DNA of 64,000 nucleotides from G963662605 sp963667005 (GTDB lineage: Bacteria; Bacteroidota; Ignavibacteria; Ignavibacteriales; Ignavibacteriaceae): NCBI GenBank assembly GCA_963667005.1, contig OY762937.1:3100001-3164000 (forward strand), written 5' to 3'. Of this stretch, positions 16,871 to 24,465 are shown one piece after another (the stretch's first letter is position 1; each line of letters opens with the position of its first letter). The position numbers and the translations under genes are program-made. A model generated the notes under the pieces. It saw only the letters and a list, made by a program, of their open reading frames with translations, searched no databases and had not been told where the DNA came from.

Positions 16871-18394
16871 TTATTTTGATTGATTGGATAAGGTTTGTTG
16901 ATGAATACTCAACAATTCTTTTCTATTAATTTTACCGGCATCCGTTTTGGGAATTGCCGTGATACATTGAATATGCTTTGGTATCTTGTACTTTGCCAGG
17001 TTTTGCCTGCAATGTTCCATAATTTGATCCGTATCTATCGTTTCGCCCTCTTTAAATACTACAAATGCTTTTCCTACCTCACCCCATTTTTCATCTTCAA
17101 CCCCGATGACAGCTGTCTCCTTAATAGCGTTGAGTTTATACAATATGGCTTCTATTTCCGCAGGATACACATTCTCTCCGCCACTGATAAACATGTTTTT
17201 CTTTCTGTCAACAACGTAGTAGTATCCTTCACTGTCTCGCGTGACCAAATCACCGGTGTGGAAGTACCCGTCCGTAATTGACTCTTTTGTCTCTTTTTCT
17301 TTTCGCCAGTATCCGGGAGTAACAATTGGAGATTTCATCCAGAGCTCACCGATTGTATTGTCCGGACATTCAATTCCATGTTCATCCATTATTTTGGCAT
17401 CAACATAGAAATTCGGAAAGCCGATTGAACCGCGCTTCCGTATGGCATCTCTTTGGTGCAGAGAATAACAGTTAGGTCCTACCTCTGTAAGTCCGTACCC
17501 TTGGCGTATCGCGATTCCCTTTTCGTGCCAAAGATTGATAAGCGGAATAGGCATCGGCGCTCCACCAACAATAGCATACCTAACAGATGATAAATCCACT
17601 TGCTTGAACAACGGCATATCCGACATCATCTGCAGCATAGTTGGAACACCGAAAAGAATAGTGGATTTTTCTTTTTCCATGAGCAGTAAAATTTTCTCGG
17701 CATTAAAGCTTTGCAACAGTGTATGAGAGGCTCCGTGCAATAAAAATGGTGTGAATAGAACGTTCCAGCCGCCTGTATGGAAAAATGGAGCGTAGCTTTG
17801 TGTGTGATCGGCTGAATGCAGATCAAGACGCAGTCCTGTGTTTATTGCATTCCAAAAAAGCATACGATGCGTAATCATTACACCCTTCGGCAACCCTGTT
17901 GTGCCGGCGGTATACAAAATCATATTAAGATCGGTTTCAGCTATTGTTTGCTTTGGCTGAAATGCCGGATATTTCTTCTTATCGAAGAGAAATGGTGCTA
18001 TTTCTTCAATCGGTTCTTTATAAGGCGTGTGAGAAATGGACTGAAGCAGCTTGACCTGCTCGCTGTATTCAGATTCATATAAAAACAATTTGGGTTCAGC
18101 ATCTGAAATAAGTACGTCAAGTTCGCGAGGTGTAAGGCGGAAATTCAGCGGCACCAAAATCGCACCTGAACGAAGACAGCTCAAATATAAAAGCACATAT
18201 TCCGCACGGTTCTTGGAATAGACAGCTATTCTGTCTCCATGAGTTATACCAAATTTTTCCTGAAGAAATAATGATACAGCCGAGACAAGATTATCAAATT
18301 CGGCAAATGACCATTGAATATCCCGGTTATCTTCCCGTAAAAACATTTTGTCGGGCGTATAATAAGCCCATTTCTTTAACCAATCAGTTTCCAT
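16871..18394 (-). CDS. Acyl-CoA synthetase (AMP-forming), class I adenylate-forming enzyme
   Basis: 507 residues, full length for the family. Signatures: ATP-binding P-loop YTAGTTGLPKGV, QGYGLTEVGPN, DGYFHTGDLV, RKKNMFISGGENVYPAEIE and the C-terminal catalytic Lys segment TDAGKINRKEL. It activates a carboxylic acid to its CoA thioester through an acyl-AMP. The chain type cannot be read from sequence; medium/long-chain or cyclic acids are possible. Its ATG overlaps the end of the MFS gene by 11 bp, which suggests translational coupling of import and activation. Confidence 0.9.
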   Translation of the reverse strand: METDWLKKWAYYTPDKMFLREDNRDIQWSFAEFDNLVSAVSLFLQEKFGITHGDRIAVYSKNRAEYVLLYLSCLRSGAILVPLNFRLTPRELDVLISDAEPKLFLYESEYSEQVKLLQSISHTPYKEPIEEIAPFLFDKKKYPAFQPKQTIAETDLNMILYTAGTTGLPKGVMITHRMLFWNAINTGLRLDLHSADHTQSYAPFFHTGGWNVLFTPFLLHGASHTLLQSFNAEKILLLMEKEKSTILFGVPTMLQMMSDMPLFKQVDLSSVRYAIVGGAPMPIPLINLWHEKGIAIRQGYGLTEVGPNCYSLHQRDAIRKRGSIGFPNFYVDAKIMDEHGIECPDNTIGELWMKSPIVTPGYWRKEKETKESITDGYFHTGDLVTRDSEGYYYVVDRKKNMFISGGENVYPAEIEAILYKLNAIKETAVIGVEDEKWGEVGKAFVVFKEGETIDTDQIMEHCRQNLAKYKIPKHIQCITAIPKTDAGKINRKELLSIHQQTLSNQSK

Positions 18395-19634
18395 TAGTGA
18401 CCTTCATAAATTTTTTACTGCTGATGAACAGCACGACTGCCGAAATAACACAGGCGGCCGGACTAAGTAATAACGTATAGCGCATCAACTCCGGTTGCTG
18501 CATTACATTAGAAACATCATTAAATTTTCCATATACTACGGGAGCAATACCATATCCGATTGCATTTACGATAAAGAAATACAGCCCGACTGCCAGTCCC
18601 CGTAAATGAGGACCAGCGATATCATTGACGTCTGCAGCTGCGGCTCCCAGCCAGGATAAAGAAAGACCGAGTAGTACACCTACAATGATGAATTGAAAAA
18701 TTACGTTGTGAGAGTATAACAAGATGAACCACAAAGGCATGCTTAACAACGCGACTATAGATGAGAAAAGCATTCTTCCACCGGGACGCTTTGCGTTAAA
18801 CTTATCAGCTATCCAGCCGCCCAAGATGGTCCCCGGTAAGCCGCCGAGAACTGTTACTATTCCAATCCAAAATCCGATTGTAGCAACATCGAGTTTAGCG
18901 ACACGGGCGAAGAATGAAGGAAGCCAGATAGAAACACTGTTGGAGGCTGTCGCAATAAAGGCATAACCGAGAAGCAACAGCCAAAAGATTCCATTCTTCA
19001 AGAGAATGCGGTAATCCTTTCTTTCGCTTTGCGCCTTTGTGTCACTGCTTCCCCGTACCGGTTCTTTTAGTGTAAGAACAAAAATCAAAAAGATGAGACC
19101 TGGGAATCCTAAGAAATAGAATGCATATCTCCATCCCATCGTCTGCCCTATCCAACCTCCAAAAAAGAATGCAACTCCGGTACCGATAGCAATCGCCGAT
19201 GAAAATACAGCCTGTACGGTTGCTCTCATCCTTGACGGGAAATAGTCACTCAACATAGACAATGCTGCCGGCCCTAAGCTGGCTTCGCCGATACCCACCA
19301 TCATCCTGCAAATAAAGAGAGTCCAAAATGAATGTGCAAAACCGGTTAAACCTGAAAAGATGCTCCAGACAGCCAATCCAAAAGCTATAAGATATTTTCT
19401 CGAGAATTTATCAGCCATTCTGCCGAAAGGAATTCCCAGTAACGTGTAAAAAATGACAAAAGATGTTGATCCAAGCAAAGCGAGCTGGGAGTCGCTGAAT
19501 AAAAACTCCTTTTTGATCGGTGTAAACAACAGATAAATCAGTACGCGGTCAACAAAATTCATCACGTAGAGAATCGTGAAAAGAGCCAGGGCGTACCAGG
19601 CGTATCCGGGAATTTTCTCTTTTGTATTTTCCAT
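18384..19634 (-). CDS. MFS transporter, spinster-like
   Basis: 416 residues with about 12 membrane helices. The loop 2-3 motif GRMADKFSRKYLIAFGLAVWS and the helix-4/5 segment GEASLGPAALSMLSDYFPSRMRATVQA are typical of the spinster/TAT-like branch of the major facilitator superfamily, members of which often sit in degradation clusters for organic acids, steroids and aromatics. Placed between a KASIII homologue and an acyl-CoA ligase (overlap 11 bp with the latter), it probably moves the substrate acid across the inner membrane. Confidence 0.88.
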   Translation of the reverse strand: MENTKEKIPGYAWYALALFTILYVMNFVDRVLIYLLFTPIKKEFLFSDSQLALLGSTSFVIFYTLLGIPFGRMADKFSRKYLIAFGLAVWSIFSGLTGFAHSFWTLFICRMMVGIGEASLGPAALSMLSDYFPSRMRATVQAVFSSAIAIGTGVAFFFGGWIGQTMGWRYAFYFLGFPGLIFLIFVLTLKEPVRGSSDTKAQSERKDYRILLKNGIFWLLLLGYAFIATASNSVSIWLPSFFARVAKLDVATIGFWIGIVTVLGGLPGTILGGWIADKFNAKRPGGRMLFSSIVALLSMPLWFILLYSHNVIFQFIIVGVLLGLSLSWLGAAAADVNDIAGPHLRGLAVGLYFFIVNAIGYGIAPVVYGKFNDVSNVMQQPELMRYTLLLSPAACVISAVVLFISSKKFMKVTNGN

Positions 19635-19659
19635 ATTCTATTCTTTAAACTGCCGTTAA

Positions 19660-20649
19660 TTATAGTCTATAGATAGCGTTAGCAAATGCAAGTCCGCCGC
19701 CCGATCCCATGAAACAGATCAGGTCGCCCTTTTTGCTCACACCTTCCTTGAGTGCTTTGTCCAAAGCCATAGGTATGCAAGCTGAGCCGGTGTATCCATA
19801 GACATCCATTATAGTATACCCGAGTTTTCTGTCAACACCCAGATTATCCAATGTCTGCCAGATGGTATTGATGTTAATCTGAGTAAAGAAATATTGTTTA
19901 ATATCGTTCGGGCTGATATTGATACGTTCGCACGATTCCTTGATCATCTTTGTCCAAACGATAGGATTTGTCTCCTTAGGAAATTTCTTAACGAATTTGA
20001 GGAGATGATCTTTATTATCAAGTACTTGCTGCGAAAGGGGCAAATGTGTACCGCCGGCATAAATTCCCATCCACTCGGCATACTGCCCTTCTGTATATAG
20101 CGAACTTGTCAGATAGCCTTCACCTTCTTTATGGCTTACTCCAAGAATCACAGCTCCAGCGCCATCAGCAAATAAGGTAACAGTTTTCTTGTCCGTGAGG
20201 TCAAGGTATTTGCTCATTGCATATGCACCGATAACCATAATATGTGAGTATCTCTGATCGGATTTTATAAACTTTCCGGCAGTATCAAGAGCTGTGACAA
20301 ATCCTGCACACGCCGAATTCAAATCAAATGTCCCTGCATTCACAGCACCAAGCCGGTATTGTAAAAGACTGGCCGTGGATGGAGAAACAAATTCGGGTGT
20401 GTCGGTGGCAACAATAATTAAATCAAGTTTATCTGCTGTAATGCCCGCAGAAGTCAACGCCCTATTAGCAGCTTCCATACATAAATCTGATGTTGACTGA
20501 TTCTCATTACACCAGCGTCTTTCACGGATGGTCAGATTTTCCTGAAGCCATGTGTCTACATCTTCACCTAATATTTCATTAAAGTAAGAATTAGGTATTA
20601 CTTTTTCCGGTACGTATGAACCTGAGCCTATTATAATTGGATTTCGCAT
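19660..20649 (-). CDS. KASIII/thiolase-fold homologue with altered catalytic triad
   Basis: 329 residues with the 3-oxoacyl-ACP synthase III fold. The nucleophile segment FDLNSACAGF is intact (Cys114), as is GAGAVILG. The other two catalytic positions are changed: where FabH has His in PHQAN, this protein has FTQIN (Thr256), and where FabH has Asn in GNTS it has GYTG (Tyr286). The decarboxylative condensation of FabH needs His and Asn, so this protein probably does something else with an enzyme-bound acyl group, such as acyl transfer or non-decarboxylative condensation. It sits between an SDR and an MFS transporter in the acyl-CoA operon, not with fatty-acid synthesis genes. Confidence 0.8.
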   Translation of the reverse strand: MRNPIIIGSGSYVPEKVIPNSYFNEILGEDVDTWLQENLTIRERRWCNENQSTSDLCMEAANRALTSAGITADKLDLIIVATDTPEFVSPSTASLLQYRLGAVNAGTFDLNSACAGFVTALDTAGKFIKSDQRYSHIMVIGAYAMSKYLDLTDKKTVTLFADGAGAVILGVSHKEGEGYLTSSLYTEGQYAEWMGIYAGGTHLPLSQQVLDNKDHLLKFVKKFPKETNPIVWTKMIKESCERINISPNDIKQYFFTQININTIWQTLDNLGVDRKLGYTIMDVYGYTGSACIPMALDKALKEGVSKKGDLICFMGSGGGLAFANAIYRL

Positions 20650-20666
20650 ATCATTTTCTGTTTATA

Positions 20667-21410
20667 TTAAAGAATAAGTCCACCATCAACACTGAGAACA
20701 GTACCGTTGATATAATCTGCTTCACTACTGCATAAGAATACATAAGCATTTGCAATATCTGCCGGTTTTCCAAGCCTGCCTAATGGGGCTTTTTCTTCGA
20801 GTGATTTAATAACGTTTTCAGGTACAGTTTTAATCATATCCGTAGCAATGAAGCCAGGGGCAACTGCATTTACATTAATACCTTTTCTGCCGAGTTCGCG
20901 TGCCCAAACTTTAGTCATTCCGATAATTCCGGATTTGGTCGCGACATAGTTTGTCTGTCCGAAGTTACCGTATAATCCGACGACAGATGACGTACTGACA
21001 ATTTTACCTGATTTTTTCTCAACCATGTATGGGGCAACAGCCTTTGTACAATTGAACACTCCGGTCAAATTGACATCAATTACAGATTTCCACTGTTCTG
21101 CTGTCATCTTAAGAAATGAAGAATCACGGGTGATTCCGGCATTATTAATTAGTATGTCAATTCCGCCGAACTCTTCAACTACTTTTTTAGCAGCCGCTTC
21201 TGTGGAAGGCAGGCTGGTCACATCTACTTTATCAAATGCTGCTTTATTGCCTGCTTTCTTTAATTCTTCAACAAGGGCTTTTGCCTTTTCTTCCATAACA
21301 TCCCAAATAACTACAGCAGCACCCTCTTGGGCGAATTTCAGCACGGTTTCCCGGCCGATTCCTTGTGCCCCGCCGGTTACAATAGCGACTTTATTTTCTA
21401 AACGTTTCAT
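20667..21410 (-). CDS. SDR oxidoreductase, 3-oxoacyl-ACP/CoA reductase (FabG-like)
   Basis: 247 residues, a classical SDR. Cofactor motif GGAQGIG (13-19), NNAG (89-92), catalytic Ser around 141, Tyr155 and Lys159 in YVATK, and the C-terminal GTVLSVDGG typical of FabG/PhaB-like enzymes. It interconverts a beta-keto and a beta-hydroxy acyl thioester with NAD(P)H. Adjacency to a thiolase and an acyl-CoA ligase argues for a CoA-linked role (as in PHA or beta-oxidation-type chemistry) rather than bulk fatty-acid synthesis. Confidence 0.9.
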   Translation of the reverse strand: MKRLENKVAIVTGGAQGIGRETVLKFAQEGAAVVIWDVMEEKAKALVEELKKAGNKAAFDKVDVTSLPSTEAAAKKVVEEFGGIDILINNAGITRDSSFLKMTAEQWKSVIDVNLTGVFNCTKAVAPYMVEKKSGKIVSTSSVVGLYGNFGQTNYVATKSGIIGMTKVWARELGRKGINVNAVAPGFIATDMIKTVPENVIKSLEEKAPLGRLGKPADIANAYVFLCSSEADYINGTVLSVDGGLIL

Positions 21411-21431
21411 TTTTATTCCTTAGTGTTTTTT

Positions 21432-21453
21432 ACGTTTGATTTTTTTCAAACGT
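21432..21453. promoter_or_regulatory. Inverted repeat between GbsR and SDR genes
   Basis: ACGTTTGA (21432-21439) and TCAAACGT (21446-21453), six T between them. It lies about 22 bp upstream of the SDR start. The GTTTGA/TCAAAC half-sites resemble those in the palindrome before the thiolase gene, so both may bind the GbsR-type regulator encoded between them (inference). Confidence 0.4.
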
Positions 21454-21467
21454 TGTTATAAAAAAAA

Positions 21468-21968
21468 TTACTTTCTTTTTTTGCTTTCGGATTTTAGCAT
21501 TAACCTGTTACGTTCTTCTATCCATTCGGCAAGAAAATTCCGGTAATGCTTCTCCATGAGTTTGTAGAAATGTAGCATATCGTCAATCCGGCCGGCAAGT
21601 ACCTTTTCATCAGCCGGGACTTTTTCTTTTATATATGATGCAATACGGGTATTATTTTTAATAAGTTCAAGATTATTGCGGAAAGCATTTTCAAAGATTT
21701 CCGGTTCAATTTCGTAGTAGTCTTTGCGGTTGTTTTCCGGCTCCCAGACTTTCCTGATAAGCTTACGGTCGCGCAGTCTACGGACAATCTGGCTTACAGG
21801 TCCCTTGCTTCTTCCTAATTGCTTGGTGATTTCATCAAGGGACAGTGGTTTTGGCGAATAGATCAATAATGCGACAACATATCCCATCAATTTGTTCAAT
21901 CCAAAAGCCTTATATGCTTCACCGAAGCTTTGAATGATTTCTTTACGGACACGTTCTTCGTGTGTCAT
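21468..21968 (-). CDS. GbsR/MarR-family transcriptional regulator
   Basis: 166 residues from the ATG at 21968 (MTHEERVRKEIIQS). This start was chosen because it is preceded by AAGGA, formed by the last codons of the thiolase gene, and lies 4 bp after the thiolase stop; a longer ORF would overlap the thiolase by 50 bp. Winged helix about 40-95: LSLDEITKQLGRSKGPVSQIVRRLRDRKLI followed by a charged wing. C-terminal helices for dimerisation. It is embedded between thiolase and SDR and is probably the local regulator of the acyl-CoA operon. Confidence 0.82.
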   Translation of the reverse strand: MTHEERVRKEIIQSFGEAYKAFGLNKLMGYVVALLIYSPKPLSLDEITKQLGRSKGPVSQIVRRLRDRKLIRKVWEPENNRKDYYEIEPEIFENAFRNNLELIKNNTRIASYIKEKVPADEKVLAGRIDDMLHFYKLMEKHYRNFLAEWIEERNRLMLKSESKKRK

Positions 21969-21972
21969 TGCA

Positions 21973-23154
21973 TTATCCTTGGTAATTTTTAATGATAATT
22001 GCTGCAGCTTCTCCCCCACCAATACATAAGGAAGCTAAGCCAAATCCGGAATTTCTTCTTTTCATTTCATATACTAATGTTGTCAAAATTCTTGCGCCGC
22101 TTGCGCCGATCGGATGCCCCAACGCAATTGCTCCACCATTGACATTTACGTTATCTTCGGTAAGTCCAAGTATTTTACCAACTGATAAAGAAACAACGGC
22201 AAAGGCTTCGTTCAATTCAAATAAGTCAATTTCGTGCAGTTTCATTCCAGCCTTAGCTAGAACTTTTTTGATTGCATCGGCCGGAGCCGTCGTAAACTGC
22301 ACAGGAGCTTTAGCGGCTGAGGCTTGTGCGATGATTTCAGCCATAGGCGTATATCCAAGTTCGAGTGCTTTTTCTTCCGACATAATCATAACAGCAGCAG
22401 CACCGTCATTTAAGCTGGATGCATTTGCCGCAGTTATTACACCGTCCTTTTCAAAGACCGGTTTTAACTGAGGTATTTTATCGTAGTTTACTTTTGCCGG
22501 TCCTTCATCCGTATCAAAAACTATCTCGCCGGCTTTTGTCTTAATTTTAACGGGTGCGATTTCATCTTTGAATTTACCTTCAGAAATCGCCTGATTTGCA
22601 CGCTTGAAGGATTGTATTGCGAACCTGTCCAATTCCTCGCGGGTTAAATTATATTCTTTGGCGGTCAACTCAGCACAGTTCCCCATGTGCATGTTAGAAT
22701 ACACATCTGTAAGACCATCCAACAACACGGAATCAAACACAGTTGAATTACCGAGACGATAACCGTTCCTGGCATTCTTCAATATATATGGGGCATTGGT
22801 CATGCTCTCCTGCCCGCCTGCAATAATGACATCTGCATCGCCCGACTGGATTGCTTGCGCTGCAAGCATAACAGATTTCAATCCGCTGCCGCAGAGTTTA
22901 TTCACGGTAAAAGTTTCAACGGTATCCGGAAGTCCCGCGTATATCGCGGCCTGACGTGCCGGAGCCTGACCGACACCTGCACTGAGGACATTACCCATGA
23001 TGACTTCATTGACTTTAGTTTTCTCGATGCCTGATTCTTCAAGGATAGCTTTAATTGCGAAACTGCCAAGCTGTGGGGCTGAGAAGTTTGCAAGAGCGCC
23101 GTTGAAAGAACCGGTAGCAATTCTTTTGGCGTGTGTGATGACAATTTTTTTCAT
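21973..23154 (-). CDS. Acetyl-CoA acetyltransferase (thiolase)
   Basis: 393 residues from the ATG at 23154; an in-frame TTG at 23172 is possible but has a poorer ribosome-binding site. Thiolase signatures: nucleophile Cys88 in NKLCGSGLKS, GGQESMTNAP, NEAFAVVSL, His in GGAIALGHPIGASGAR and the second Cys in CIGGGEAAA. It condenses or cleaves acyl-CoA at the beta-keto position. First gene of the ten-gene run; two palindromes lie in its promoter region. Confidence 0.93.
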   Translation of the reverse strand: MKKIVITHAKRIATGSFNGALANFSAPQLGSFAIKAILEESGIEKTKVNEVIMGNVLSAGVGQAPARQAAIYAGLPDTVETFTVNKLCGSGLKSVMLAAQAIQSGDADVIIAGGQESMTNAPYILKNARNGYRLGNSTVFDSVLLDGLTDVYSNMHMGNCAELTAKEYNLTREELDRFAIQSFKRANQAISEGKFKDEIAPVKIKTKAGEIVFDTDEGPAKVNYDKIPQLKPVFEKDGVITAANASSLNDGAAAVMIMSEEKALELGYTPMAEIIAQASAAKAPVQFTTAPADAIKKVLAKAGMKLHEIDLFELNEAFAVVSLSVGKILGLTEDNVNVNGGAIALGHPIGASGARILTTLVYEMKRRNSGFGLASLCIGGGEAAAIIIKNYQG

Positions 23155-23191
23155 GTTCAATCTCGTGTTCAAGGAAAGTTTTTATCGTTTT

Positions 23192-23255
23192 AAAAGTTTC
23201 AAACTTTTGATATGATAAAAATTATAATAATCAGAAATCATTTCCAAATGATTTC
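23192..23255. promoter_or_regulatory. Two palindromes in the thiolase promoter region
   Basis: Site 1: AAAAGTTTCAAACTTTT (23192-23208), an 8+1+8 perfect palindrome starting 38 bp upstream of the thiolase ATG. Site 2: arms GAAATCATTT (23234-23243) and its reverse complement (23246-23255) with a 2-bp centre. Both lie between the lactonase-like gene and the thiolase. Spacing and symmetry suit operators; site 2 could instead be the weak transcript end of the lactonase-like gene. Confidence 0.5.
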
Positions 23256-23271
23256 TTCAATTCTTATAAAA

Positions 23272-24354
23272 TTATTTTAAAGGGCGGGTTAATATCCAAA
23301 ATGGCTGTTCGCCAACGGTGATTTTTTCCATTGGAAGTAAGGCTCCGGTTTTTTGATTAACTTGGTGTATTCCAATCTGCATACCCGCTTCATCAGAAGC
23401 AATGAGGTACTTTCCTGTCGAATTAAAGGCAAAAGACCGGGGTTTGCTTATTGTAGGATAAATGCCTTGTAAGCGCAATAATCTGCTTTTTTTATCAATT
23501 TTATAGACCGCAATGCTGTTATGTCCCCTGTTTGAGGTATACAGAAATCTACCATCCGGCGAAAAATGGATATCCGCCGATTTGCTTTCAAGCTTGATGC
23601 CCTCAGGAAGAGTTGATAATTCCTGCAATTTTGCGATAGCAACTGTTACTTTATTGTAGGAATATACAGTTACCGAATTTGAAGTTTCGTTAACAACATA
23701 CATCCTGTTGTGAGTTTCATCAAGCAGAAAATGCCGTGGTTCAGTACCCTTAGGGGTGATAACATTTGCTGTTTCATTAGCCTTCAGGAGACCCGACGAA
23801 GAATCGAAATTATAGCAATAGATTTTGTCCCCGCCTTTATCGGTAATATATACTATTTGGCTCTCACGGTTGACATGGATAGCATGAGGATTAACAAATC
23901 CGGACAAGACCTGAATAGCTGAATCTTTCAAACTGCCATCTGCATTTATTTTATAAACAGCAGCTTGGCCGGAATGATAATACACGGTTAAAAGAAATTT
24001 ACCTGAATTATCAACTTCAAGATTAACAGGATTGTTTACAGCCTTTATCCGATTAATAAATAACAGCTTTCCTGTTTTTTTATCTACGCGATATGCAGAA
24101 AAGGAGTTTGTCTCTCTCTCACTTACATACAGGAATTTGTGATTTGCCGAAAATGCCATAGATGCCGGTCCGCCCGGGCAAGCCACACTGTCTTGAAGGC
24201 AAAGCCTACCTGTCTCATTATTGAGAGTAAAAAGGAGAATTGCATTGCCTCCTCTTAAAGACACATAAACAACATCTTTTGCAGCGGCATCAGCCGGATT
24301 TGCGATCATGGTAATAATGCAACAAAATACTATAAACGATACGATTCCACGCAT
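23272..24354 (-). CDS. Lactonase-family seven-bladed beta-propeller protein
   Basis: 360 residues with a signal peptide (about 1-23, ADA). Repeats of the form NHKFLYVSERETNSFSAYRVD, GKFLLTVYYHSGQAAVYKI, GRFLYTSNRGHNSIAVYKID recur about every 45-50 residues, as in the 6-phosphogluconolactonase (YbhE/Lactonase) propeller family. Exported members are often of unknown substrate, so a sugar-lactonase activity is not assured. It precedes the thiolase run on the same strand, but palindromes and about 100 bp separate them; membership in that operon is uncertain. Confidence 0.8.
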   Translation of the reverse strand: MRGIVSFIVFCCIITMIANPADAAAKDVVYVSLRGGNAILLFTLNNETGRLCLQDSVACPGGPASMAFSANHKFLYVSERETNSFSAYRVDKKTGKLLFINRIKAVNNPVNLEVDNSGKFLLTVYYHSGQAAVYKINADGSLKDSAIQVLSGFVNPHAIHVNRESQIVYITDKGGDKIYCYNFDSSSGLLKANETANVITPKGTEPRHFLLDETHNRMYVVNETSNSVTVYSYNKVTVAIAKLQELSTLPEGIKLESKSADIHFSPDGRFLYTSNRGHNSIAVYKIDKKSRLLRLQGIYPTISKPRSFAFNSTGKYLIASDEAGMQIGIHQVNQKTGALLPMEKITVGEQPFWILTRPLK

Positions 24355-24419
24355 GGTCGGGTCTTCATGCTATTGATTAATCAGGATAACAAAATATGAT
24401 TTTTTACCGGCAAGGAAAA

Positions 24420-24452
24420 ATAAAAAAGCCCCCCTTGTACCGGAGGGCTTTT
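24420..24452 (-). terminator. Intrinsic terminator after the T9SS protease gene
   Basis: AAAAAGCCC...GGGCTTTTT stem with G-U extension, T-rich on both strands, 14 bp after the protease stop on the minus strand. Clear bidirectional type. Confidence 0.85.
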
Positions 24453-24465
24453 TCGTAATTTCATT

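Noticed and set aside
21992..22471. 159-codon plus-strand frame inside the thiolase gene
   Set aside because: Antisense shadow; the thiolase strand carries the active-site motifs.
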